Shown: one piece after another, positions 45,961-57,458 of the stretch | Position numbering within the stretch: the first letter of the stretch is position 1 | Layout: every line of letters begins with the position of its first letter | NCBI GenBank assembly: GCA_027604505.1 | Contig: JADIIX010000013.1 | Span: 186,001 to 250,000, forward strand | Direction of reading: 5' to 3' | Source: Gonapodya sp. JEL0774 | Taxonomy: Eukaryota; Monoblepharomycota; Monoblepharidomycetes; Monoblepharidales; Gonapodyaceae | Length of the DNA stretch: 64,000 nt | The notes under the pieces: model-generated | What the model was told of the DNA's origin: nothing | The model's input: the letters and a program-made list of their open reading frames with translations, nothing else | The model's database searches: none | Program-made: the position numbers and the translations under genes

Positions 45961-48186
45961 TCACAATTTAATCTGTGCCGCACTGACGGACGTTTTCAAA
46001 TTAATCAACTGAGGATCGACGACCATTACCATGCGCCCCGTAAATTTGCCACTCCGCATCCTGTCCCACGCAGAGTTGATATCCTCCATAGAAAAAGTTT
46101 CAACAATGGGTTTCACCAACCCGCTCGCCACCAACTTGTAGGCTTCCTCAAGGTCAGCTCGCTTTTGAATGTTTGTTGTTAATTTGAAATCTGATAAAAC
46201 TTATCGCCACAACACACTCACATTTCCAAGCATCGAGCCAGTTATCTGCAATGCCTTGAACACCACAATTTTAGGGAGAATTTGAATCGGGCTATGTGAA
46301 GTTCCCAACGAATGCGAGCATCGGTTAATAATAATCCGGCAAACGAACATTTTCATTTATCTAACACACTTTGAGGGTAGACTTATCCAAACGCAGGTAG
46401 CATTCATTTTGGAAATCTTGATGGATGTTGCGAAAGCCGACTCGTGCACTTCGCATGAAAGAGAAACTGGTGAGTGCCACACCGCGACTTTAATTGAGCA
46501 ATCAGGTTTAACAAACCCGCTGTTACGATAACACCCATGCAACCGCCACCTGTAAATCTCATCACTTCTGATGCCAATTTCGGGTCAGCTGCATTGAAAA
46601 CTTTACGAGCACCGAGTTTCAGGGCTAGGTCGAGTTTGTCTTGAGCAACGTCAATGCCAATCACGAGATATCCGAGAGCTCGCGCATATTGCTAAATGTA
46701 AAGGCATGATGTCGCAACAGATATCAACCGAAGAAGGGTGGCGTGAATTGGTCAAGAAATGAGGAAAGTCGTTTGAAACCAACAGCTGAGAGAGCACTCA
46801 CAATGGCCAGGTGACCCAAGCCACCGATACCTTCAAGGGACTTTGTAAGCATACTCCCTGGTTATGCGCGTAAAACTATGTCAGCTTACCCTTATCACGA
46901 AGGAAAGTACGGGCCATCAAGATATGAGATCTCGGAGATTTTGCGAAAATTGGGGAACACAAATACCAACGATCACTGCGACGTAGCTTCCTGGCTTTTG
47001 CTTGATAGATCGAACTGCTGAGTACACTGTGTGTCCTGCACATGCTACCGGCGCGGCCTCCGTAAAGGGTATTCCGTCAGGGATCTTGGTGCACTGTGAG
47101 AGAAAACAACGGTGAAACAGGCACTCAAAAGCAATGAAAAGGACCGGCACATACGTAAAATGCGGAAATCTTCTGGTACTGACAATAGCAACCATCGGAC
47201 ATGCCACCAGTTTGAACGTACTAGACAGGAGGGTTACGCCCTTTACTTAAGAATGCTGGGCGCATACCCCAACCAAACGTGTATACCTTTTTGCAATGGT
47301 GGTCTCGTCCTTCTTGACATTCGGTACAAGCGTTGCAAGCCGAGTTCCTGCATGGTGTGGCAATGAGTCTTAAAACTCTGTCTGTCACATGAGCAAAGGT
47401 GCCACTCACACATTGCCAATCGCGACTCGTTCTCCGATTTTCAGATTTTTGACATTCCCACCAATTTTGCATACTACTCCAACTCCTTCGTGGCCCAGAA
47501 TGATCTGCAGATGGCGGTAATTTTGGTGGGTGTCGCAATACATACTTCCATCACGTCAAAATCCACGTCAAGAGCTCACGGGTGTTCGGTTCATCGCCGC
47601 CATTTCACCGTCTGCAATGCTGCATGAAAGAATTTAAATCGACGGGGCGCCATTATGTGGAGTAAGATCGCCGGAATTGTAAGAGTTAACATAGACTCGC
47701 TATCCAAAGGCTTTCAAGAAGTTCGCATCATTGGGAAAGTGCTCACTGAAGGTCGGAGTGGCTAAATCATAAACCATTACAATCAACTTCGATAGAGTGC
47801 CACATAATGCGCTGCAGCACTCACCAAACTCCACTTGCTACAATCTTGACCAGTACTTCATCCGCATTAATCTCAGGAACGGTAACTTCCTTGAGAACCA
47901 GCGGCGACTTGTGCTGAACAACCACTGCTGCCTTCACTATAGTTCGGAAACGACGAAAGATGGTTTATGCGGGGGGATGGATACAAGAAACGATAACACA
48001 CAGAGAGGGTAAAACAGAAGTCGAAATTCACGAACGGGCTCCTGATTCCGCCAGATTCGCGATTCACGGTGGTGATATACCCATTTCACATCGAACAGAA
48101 GGAACTATCCTCGGATCACCAAAACCCTGTGTACCACTCCAATCGCTTTCAACCAACGTACTTGTTTTGGGAACTACCAGAGCCAT
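45961..48186 (-). CDS. Zinc-containing alcohol dehydrogenase (MDR family)
   Basis: NAD(P)-dependent medium-chain dehydrogenase. Exon 1 is MALVVPKT (ATG 48186), spliced to KAAVVVQHKSPLVLKEVTVP. The catalytic-zinc Cys is split by an intron in VASGVC-HSDLQ (about 47735). The structural-zinc lobe SACNACTECQEGRDHHC (47285-47345) has all four Cys. Then CTKIPDGIPFTEAAPVACAG, TVYSAVRSIKQKPGSYVAVI, a Rossmann segment with YLVIGIDVAQDKLDLALKLG (the Asp after the second strand suggests NAD over NADP) and ADPKLASEVMRFTGGG. The C-terminus is ITGSMLGN, ADLEEAYKLVASG, then the catalytic-domain tail with the stop at 45961. Resembles fungal and bacterial AdhP/ADH1-type enzymes. About eight short introns. Substrate probably primary alcohols, by family. 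Confidence 0.9.
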
Positions 48187-48327
48187 TGCAACGCTGATGC
48201 TGGGGTTGGTATGGATCAGGATTGTATTTGCGGGAATGCGGCACTACATGGAGCCGCCACCACATACTTTTAATACTTTGTAGAAAACTTTGTTTCCACG
48301 CACGATAGAAATAAATGAGAAGATCCG

Positions 48328-50006
48328 TCAACCTTTCTCTCCTGACTCGGTTCCCGCGGCCATGATCGCTAATATTTCTGATTCCATTTGCCGCGATGCA
48401 GCAGCCTGAGGTCTCGCTTTGAGCTTCTTCTTACGGTCTGCCGTTCGCGCGTCAATCAGTAGTCTCCACAATTCTATATAGAACGCCTTGGCACGTTTCT
48501 CCGTTATTCCTTTACAGCGAAGACACCGCTCTAGGAATTCACCCTCCGGAATTCGGAGAATTTGCCGCCCGGATTCGGTTGGACATAGAATTTCCGGATC
48601 CACAGGACTTATTGCTACCCATTTACGGAGATACGCGTTGTCCCAAGTGGCTGGGTTTTTTGCATTGAACTCCATGTGGAACCTTGCTTTTGGGATCGGG
48701 ACACGGAGAGGTTCGATATACCGGAGCGTGTTAAGTGTTGCGGAAGTATCGAACACGCTAGGGGGTGGAACACATTAGCGAAATTCACTGCGGAAAGTAC
48801 GATTTAATCAACTCTCACCTTGGTGAAACACACGCAAACACAACCGTTCCACAGCGCCTCCGTGATTCCAGTTCAAATACGTCCTTCAGAAGGAGAGTGA
48901 GACGATTCAGGCGATAGGGTATATGAACGTGCTTGTCTGGAGAGAGGGCAGCCATTGCACGGTTCCGGATACAGTCCTTGAGCGCCGACAGGCTCTTGTT
49001 AATCTCCTTCGTTTCTGCAAGGCGCTCCTTAGTGTGCTCGGCTACATCTGCAGAGTACTCAGATCCCGCCAGGTCTACCAGATACAGCAATCCGTCCTCC
49101 GATTCGGGAACACGCTGATTAACAATCCTCAGACGGTGAACCGCGTGCGATCTGGATGACGTGTCATTCTTGAGAGTGCTTTCAGTCCTGCGAAGGAGTG
49201 ACGCTTGCTCCACGAACTGCTGAAGCTCACTCGCATTGGTGACTTCCGTTTCTTTCGTTCCGACAACTTGAACCGATCCGAACTTGTCCTCTGCAATTTG
49301 AACTGATTGGCGCTCGGCCAATAAATCATACGTGTTGGGTCCAAAAATTTCAAAAGCGCTGTAATGAATAGAAAAATCGGCATTATCTGGGATTGGCGTC
49401 GACGGATCTTGACGGCGACGGTAGCTACGAGCGACCTCGAAAACGTCCCGGGCAACGTTTTGGGACATGGCTAAGAAGCCCAAATGGTTGCATGGAAGAA
49501 ATCAATCGTAAGAACGTACAACTGCCCTCACCAGCCATGGTGTAAGTCTTGCCGCTACCTGTCTGCCCATATGCAAGAACCGTTCCAACACCCCCACCCA
49601 GAGCGAGCTCAACGATACCGCTTAGCGCGTTTTGATAGACTTCCTCATTGGTTCTCTCGGGCTCAAACGCCAGATCAACTTCAAAGCTGCTTGTCCGGAT
49701 TGCCCCAGGCCCACGATGGCTGCTCGCCACTGGTACGTGGACGTGCACCTGTGGATGTCGTACGTCCACAACCTGGAAGCAGCCACGGGCAAGCTCGTTG
49801 GGTAGAAGGGGTCTGACACGTACACAAACGACTGTGTCAGTTTCCGTGGTACTGTCCTGACCCACGAGACCTGTGCCCTCATTCAAAGCTGATGGCAGAG
49901 GTTTGGCAGGCGAAAGAGAAAAGGAAGAGCGAGAAATGGAGTTGAGGATGAACTCGCGGTTTTCCAGGACGGATATTTGGATTGGGGAATTCTGGACAGT
50001 CTGCAT
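48328..50006 (-). CDS. Divergent kinesin motor protein (kinesin-13/KIF24-like)
   Basis: Short N-terminal leader, then the motor: VVCVRVRPLLPNE, FEPERTNEEVYQNALSGIVE, the P-loop AYGQTGSGKTYTMAGE (about 49540-49570), ARDVFEVARSYRRRQ, AFEIFGPNTYDLLAERQSVQ, VVGTKETEVTNASELQQF, switch I DTSSRSHAV, switch II LVDLAGSE, EINKSLSALKDCIRN, and TLNTLRYIEPLRVP at the motor end. The ARDVF, VVG..E.EV and SLSALKDCIR details fit the kinesin-13 group, but the segment normally reading SKLTQVLRDS is NRLTLLLKDVF. After the motor about 110 residues form a compact helical region (WDNAYLRKWV, FLERCLRCKGITEKRAKAFY) resembling a SAM-like fold. The stop is at 48328. Total about 550 residues, short for a kinesin; no long coiled coil. 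ATG 50006 chosen. Confidence 0.85.
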
Positions 50007-50897
50007 TCAGAAAGCTGCGAGACCAAACGGCCCACTTCATTCGTTAGTGCTTTGTATCGTGGGGTTGCTGAGAGCCGACCTATTCCATAGCAAGACAACA
50101 CCAAGAAAGCAACCAAAAGGACCCAATATCGTAATCCTTTCCGAATTTGGTCGCAGCAACCGTTGCGATCAGGCTGCATTTTTTCAAGATTCAACTGTCC
50201 AGTCCCAAGCTGTTACTCCGACGCCGTCGAAACCCTGGCAGTTCGAAGAGGAAAGACGACGGGAGATCGCTTACATAGTCAGTTACCTGAGCCCCAGGAA
50301 ATAAAATTGTTGTCCGATTCGCGGGTGCAAGTTGCAGATGCTGGGGGAGCAACGGCACGAACATGAAAGCATGATTACGTAGTTGTTGGAACAAATTAAC
50401 CCTCAATTATTTCTCAGAGCTTCCCCAAAGAACAACGACTGAAGTTCAGAAACTGAAGGAAGATGTATGGAAAATTGCGACAGTGAGTGATACTTGTACG
50501 GCTGATTGCCTCAAAGTGATGTGCCGTCTGCTGAAAAATGGATTGTATGTTCAATAATACACCAATCGGTGCTTTATCTCATGTTGGTGCGATTTCATTT
50601 CCCTCCCTGGGCGTATTTATCGCACTGGGGTTGAGGATGCTGACGTTGTGACCTCAAGTCAAGTGAGGAGTGCTGATCGCAAATTACTTCTCCAACCTCT
50701 CTTCCCAATCGTTGGATTCCGCGTTCAGATCGAAACGCATCATCATCAACGCAGCTTCCCGTTTCCTGAGACTCGATAGCTCGCGTTTGGGTGTGACTCT
50801 CCCATCCACCAACACTTCTGTCCCCGCAATCCCCTCAATCCCCGCTGCTTGTCCTTCGCCACTCATACCTCCCCCGTCAGATACCGTCCGTAACACC
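50007..50897. other. Divergent promoter region, 0.9 kb
   Basis: Separates the kinesin (minus) and ABC transporter (plus) starts. The minus frame near 50040-50190 has a hydrophobic run but does not join the kinesin by splicing. No RNA gene seen. Confidence 0.4.
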
Positions 50898-53800
50898 ATG
50901 GGTGGAGACAACCAAGCAGAGACAGAGCGAACACACGCCCTTGAAGAATCCATTCCCATGACGGGAACGGGGAAAGGGGATACGCCTTCCAACACCATTC
51001 ATCCCGAAGGAAACGGTGATTCAAGTGGCAAAGATGGCGGGGAATCTTCTGAAAAGGCGATATCAAAAAAGACGAAATTCACGGGAGAAGTGGAGGAAAA
51101 GCCCAAACGCGTCACAATCATACAATTGTTAGTTCGCTCCGCGGTTTGCCTCACCCTTTTCGCGACTTACCAAATTTCGTTATTTGCTCAAGATTTCGAT
51201 TCTCTACAACTGTCGAACGCCTCCTCATGGGTATTGCCTGCATTGCTGCCATGGTGTCAGGTGTTGCTCTTCCACTCCTGAACGTCTTTCTCGGAGGTGG
51301 GTTATTTACTCCTCAGACCATTGTTTCGACAATGATAAATCTGTTCTCTGAATAGATATTATCACGACCATAACCACCTACAATCCCCTCTGCGACTCAA
51401 GTGATCCAAAGATTCGCGCTGACACTCGTGCTGCATTCGGTGGAATTGAATGCGGTATTGACAAGTTCAATCAAGATATCCGCAGTGGATGCATCATTTT
51501 TGCCATATTAGGATGTGTTCAATTCGCCTGTGTTTATCTACACGTGAGCATAAGTGTCAGACCGCCGTACTGGATCCGCGCTGATTTCTCTTTCGTCCAA
51601 ATGGAAATGGAATTTTGATTTCCTCAGAATGTTATCTTTTCCTACACTGCTGAAACTCAAGCTAGAAGAATCCGGGAAGCTTTCTTCCACTCTCTCCTAT
51701 CTCAAGACCAGGGCTGGTTTGATGTGGGTGTTCGTTACTCGATCTTTTGCCAGCTGCGCTACCACACATGACACCTTTCTATTCATTGAGTAGAGCCAAC
51801 TCACGGGAGGCCTTGTAACACGAATTACTGCTGATATTGCGCAGGTCCAAGAAGGGCTCGGTCCAAAGGTGGGGGCGCCTTGTTTATGGATCCTCACTTT
51901 CATACAAACTGAGGTCTCCTTTTGCAGATGTCACAAATTGTGCAGTTCACGACTTCTTTCTTCACCGGTATCATTCTTGGTTTCACCAAAGGATGGCAGA
52001 TGTGAGCACCACACCATCTCGCCCTTTTGCTCACATCTTTAATCTCAATTTCCGAATTGCAAGGACTCTTGTGATTTTTGCGGGAGTTCCCGTCATCGCC
52101 ATTGCTGGCGGGACACTGGGAATTCTTTTGCAATCTGTTGCCACTCAAAACGCCTCGGCCTATGCCGGTGCTGGAGCAGTTGCATCCCAAGCCTTTACCG
52201 CGATTCGTACCGTCGTGGCTTTCGGAGGGGAAGCGAAAGAGGAACGAAAATATGAGAAGCGTTTGGATGAGGCTTATGCGATAGGACGTCGAGCAGCTAT
52301 TATTCAGGGAACCGGCATTGGTGTTGGTGAGTGCGCCTGCTGTTTCATTGTACGAGGCATTCGAAGCTTATATCGAGCAACTTCACCTACTTAAAAACCT
52401 TGATCTGTCATTGAAATCCAGTGAACATGTTGATATACTTCGGTATGTTCTGGTTTGCCCGTTCTGGATCTCGTTCTGGACTCGAATATTTACCCCATTT
52501 CTTCAGTGTTTGCTTTCGGCTTTTGGTACGGCTCCACACTCGTTGCAAGTGGGCAATATAATGGAGGTCAGGTTCTGAGTAAGTACGATCTTCAATCACT
52601 TGCGTCCCTGGCGTGGCTTTTAACTGTGATTGTACAACCTCCGCAGCTGTGTTTTTATCGGTTCTTGTGGGCGCTTTCTCTCTCGCGACAGTTGGTCCCA
52701 ACATTCCTTTCATCTTCACAGCGCAGGGTGCTGCGTTTCAGTTGTACGCCATAATTGACCGCAAATCGCCAATTGACCCTCTGTCGCAGGCCGGCGAGCG
52801 TCCACCAACTGTTCAAGGCCGCATCGAACTACGTAATGTTACTTTCCGCTATCCATCACGCACCGATGTCACGGTCCTTGACGACTTCTCCCTTGTTGTG
52901 GAGCCCGGTCAAACAGTTGCCCTGGTTGGTGGCTCCGGAAGTGGCAAGTCCACGATCGTGAAATTGGTCGAGCGTTTCTATGATGCCGAGAAAGGGCAAG
53001 TGTTGCTTGATGGACGAGACGTGAAAGCCTTGAACGTCGACTTTTTGCGCACAACCGTGGGGATTGTATCTCAGGAACCTGTTTTGTTCGACACGTCAGT
53101 GCGGGAAAACATCTTATACGGATTGAGCCTTGAAGCTCGCAGGAACTTGTCGAAAGAAAAGTTGGACGAGATGGTTATCTCAGCGGCAAAGATGGCGAAT
53201 GCGCACGAATTTGTTTCAAATTTACCCAAGGCCTACGACACTGTCGTTGGTGCACAAGGAGGGCAAATTTCCGGTGAGTAAATGTGACTCAAATCTTACA
53301 TCTGCTGGTTGAGTATCCCTTCGTTCTTTGCTTATCGATACTTTTCTCGTGGGCATAACCGTGATTCTTCTGGATCAGGTGGTCAGAAGCAGAGAGTAGC
53401 AATCGGTGAGTCTCCTGTTCAATTATTTTCTATATTCGTATAACAATTGTCGTCGTGTCGTTCCAGCGCGTGCTATTATTGGAAATCCCGTGAGAATATG
53501 TTTTTATACGTCTTCTGTTTGTGTGCAGTGATGAACTCAACGGTCACGTCAGCGAATACTCCTCCTGGATGAAGCGACCAGTGCCCTTGACACTACAAGG
53601 TAATTGCTGCTGGTCGGTACCTTGAAGCAAAGGGTTAATGCAGCTATTGCAGTGAACGACTTGTACAAGCTGCATTGGATAAAGCAGCAATGGGAAGAAC
53701 GACAATTGTTGTTGCCCAGTACGTGAAATGGTTTGAGCTGGACACTTTAGTCTCCACTTCTCACGAAATGCGCCCTCAGTCGTCTATCCACCATCAAAAA

Positions 53801-56800
53801 TGCATCAAAAATTGTAGTCATGAAGCTGGGGAAAATTGTAGAAGCAGGAACCCATGAGGAGCTGATCGGCAACAATGGACTATACTCTGAATTGGTTCGT
53901 GTTCAAGAGCTTCGGATGAGCAGACGGAAATCATCTGGAGCGATCAGAAGCAGCCGCAAATCCTCACTAGCTCTGTCAGAAGAGGGACGGATATCCACGG
54001 GGACCAAACACCTTTCACACCCTCTAACAGTCGTGCCAGGGACGGGCGTAGAGGCTACCGCTGAGTTGGAAGACGGTTTGCCTGTTCCCATCGTTCCCGT
54101 GAAGCAATTGGAGGAGCTTGAGAATCCGGAAACCGAAGAGTCCGAGGATGATTCCGTAGACAAGACGGGGCAAGACGTGGTTCTTTCACTGAAGCGGGGA
54201 CAGTCGACGGAGCTCATGGCGCTCTCTGCAGAAGAACGCAAGAAAAGAATCCGAGAGGCTGAGTTCGAGCGACTCTCGAAGCAGCCCACGCCTTGGTTTC
54301 GGTTGTACCGAGCTGCACTTCCCCAGTTGTAAGTATATATGTATATGGAAACGCAACGCTATTGCGTGATTCGCTCTAACATTGTTTGACAGACCACTCT
54401 ATATCGTCGGTATATTGGGTGCAAGTGTGAATGGGGCAATTTTCCCTATTTTCTCGGTGCTGTTGTGTGTATTGGAAAGATTTCACCTAGGATTCTTCTG
54501 CAGATCTCGAATAACGTGATTTGATGTTTCTGCTCAGCTCTCGAATCTTGAATGTTTACAGACCTGACAATACCAACGTGCAAGGGGATGCCAAGTTCGT
54601 GTGGCCTGTTCTCCCCGAGATTGTTAACCATTCACCTTTTATTGCTTTTCTATGAAGCTTCTGGTCTCTCATGTTTATTGTAATCGGAGTTGTGGGACTA
54701 TTTTCAAATTTTGCGGCCTTGTCATCTTTCAATATCGGTGGAGGTAACATGAGAACACGCATTCGCCAAAATGAGTCATTTTTGATGCACCTACCCAATA
54801 TCTTCACCTTTAGAGGCGCTTACGCGAAAACTTCGTGCTCAGTCGTTTAGTGCGCTATTGCGTCAGGAGATTGGATTCTATGATGATGAGAAGAACAGTG
54901 TGGGAGCTCTGACAACCAAGTTAGGTGGGTCCAAGGGGTGGTATGATTTGATCTGAGGCGAAGCCTCAATGTTGCTTTCCCAATTTTGAATAAAAAAATA
55001 GCCGAAGAAGCGAGCGAAGTTAAGGGTCTCGTTGGGGGGGTTATTTCCTCCTTGTTTTCAACTGTGGCAACAATCGTCGTTGGTCTGGTTCTGATGTTTA
55101 CAAACGGATGGTATGCAGATTTGCTCCCTTCAACTGCTTGTTTTCATGTTCGAGTTTTACAATCTTCTGCTCTCATCAACCGACAGGCAATTGACCTTGT
55201 GAGTCGATTTCTCTCTATATTGCCAATATAGAGTTCTTACAAGGTTCTGTTGGGCTTTCAGGTGTATCATCGTTTTCTTCCCATTGCTTGCATTGGAAGG
55301 TTACTTCCAAATCTCGGCAATGAAAGGTGCAAAGGAGCAAATCGCGACACTATATGCTCAGAGCAACCGCGTTGCCACGGAAGCGATTTCTAACATCAAA
55401 ACGGTGGCTACACTCGTGAGTGACCACCAATAATCCCAACTCGTGGGCGATATGCACCAATTGTGTTATTGTAGAGGAAAGAGGAGATGTTCTTTGAACA
55501 ATTTCAGTCCAAACTTGAAGAACCATATCGGAGCGGTGTCAGCACCGCACTGCGCACTAGTTTAGGCCTGGGTATTGCGCAAGCTATGCAATTTTACATG
55601 AATGCATTCAGTGAGTGTAGTTAGTATCATTGTCGGTTTATTTAGTGGCCATAACTTTTGCTCGCCAGCTTTCTTTATTGGTGGAAAATTCGTGGCAAGC
55701 GGTCTGTACACCGGTCTCCAGCTCCTTTCTACTTTCTTTGCAGTCCTATTTACAGCGCAACAAGCTGGCCAAGGTGGGTGAATTGTTGTCACCAGTAGAT
55801 TGACGAGCGGCCACTTGATATTCGACATCACGCTAGCATCATCTTTCGCACCAAATATTGCAAAGGCACGCGTTGCAGCTGCTACAATATTCGAATTCCT
55901 TGATCGGATACCGAGAATCGATTCTTCTTCCGCTGAGGGCAAAAAGCCAAAAGCACAGGGCAATTTTGAAGGGAGCGGAATGGAGTTCTCCTACCCAACT
56001 CGATCCGATACTAAAGTACTCAAAGGTCTGGACGTTCGCGGATTGAGAGGCCAAACTATCGCCTTGGTTGGACCATCAGGTAATATTCATTGATCGCTTT
56101 CTGAGTGATATCTCACACACAAAATCAATCTTTCTTTCAGGATGCGGGAAAAGCACTGTAATTGCTCTCCTCGAAAGATTTTATGACGTTTCTGGCGGGT
56201 CGATGAATGTTGAAGGAGTGGACACACGCGAGTGGCATCTCCAGACTCTGAGAAAGGAGATGGCGCTTGTCGGTCAAGGTGAGGTTAGACGTATCAGCCT
56301 TTGTGCCTCGGATACCCCATTTCACACGTCAAGATCCTTCATGTCTCAGAGCCTATTTTGTTCAGTGGCTCGATTCGTGAAAACATTGCCTACGGGGTGC
56401 CGGATAGCGAGCTGGAACCATCTCAAGAGCAAATTGAGACTGTTGCTCGAATGGCAAATATCCATGATTTTATTATGACCCAGCCTCAGGGTTATCATAC
56501 AGAAGTGGGCGAGAAAGGTGGCCAATTATCCGGCGGACAAAAGCAGCGGTAAGTCGATTCGCAAGTTTTCTTTGCGAAACTGTGTTAGTAATCGATTTGT
56601 CGGGAAAGGGTTGCGATTGCGCGAGCGTTGATTCGCAATCCCGAAATCCTATTGCTTGATGAGGCAACCAGCGCGTTAGATTCAGAGAGGTGAGATCTTC
56701 CTGCCAAATTCTCAGGGTTTATTGGTATGAGCAAAGTTCCCCTGTCACATAGTGAGAAAGTTGTAGAGCTTGCATTGAAGGTTGCGAGCAAAGGACGTAC

Positions 56801-56966
56801 CACTGTCTCTATTGCTCACCGTCTTTCGACTATTCAAGACGCAGACGTCATCTTCGTCATCAATCGTGGTGCCGTCGTTGAGTGGGGAAAGCACATGGAT
56901 CTGATTGAACAGAAAGGTCAATACTTCGAGCTGGTGAATCAGCAAAGATTGGGGGCCGCACCGTAA
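50898..56966 (+). CDS. Full-length ABC transporter, ABCB/P-glycoprotein type
   Basis: ATP-driven exporter with TMD-NBD-TMD-NBD order. ATG 50898; an acidic leader is followed by the first TMD ([52 protein letters not shown]). NBD1 (52810-53860): Walker [13 protein letters not shown]-loop [17 protein letters not shown], signature GGQISGGQKQR, Walker [15 protein letters not shown] and H-loop RLST (the His codon is restored by splicing). A Ser/acidic linker of about 170 residues follows (53900-54290). TMD2 starts about 54390 ([20 protein letters not shown]). NBD2 (55980-56960): [61 protein letters not shown]. Ends [11 protein letters not shown]. Both NBDs have intact catalytic motifs. More than 20 introns, several splitting core motifs. 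Lipid or drug substrate unknown. Confidence 0.95.
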
Positions 56967-57458
56967 GACACAGATCTACCGCATCTCGGTTCCACTTGCC
57001 GTGGTGCTTGAAGATGCTGTCTGAAACGTCCCCACTAACATTCTTGGTGCTTCGAAGTGTAGATAACATAGAATGACATATAGATTAGTAGATCAGATAG
57101 ATGACTGTAGATGACATGTAGGTTGAACACGAAACCACATTCTTAGTAGTACACAGACTTGATTAGAAACGGAGGATTCACTGACAATCTCGCCAATTTC
57201 AAACCAAGACAACTCCAACTCCAATTGCACCGAAAAAACCGTCAGGGACTAATTCACCCCACCAGTAACCCTAAGGCTGGGACTGTTTGTGGGTGGTGTG
57301 GATCGCACAATTCAAGCGCCGGGATAGAGTTTCTAATTATGCAAGTAATGTGCTATTCAGGAGAATTGATTGTAAAACTACCATGGTATTCTAAGAAAGA
57401 ACGAAAGATACTGTGAAACCCATCCTTATGCGGATTGATGCTGATATCTCGCGCTCAA
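56967..57458. other. Convergent 3' intergenic region
   Basis: Between the ABC transporter and Clr2-like stops. Contains short TAGAT(A/G)A-type reiterations at 57060-57120. No gene seen. Confidence 0.45.
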
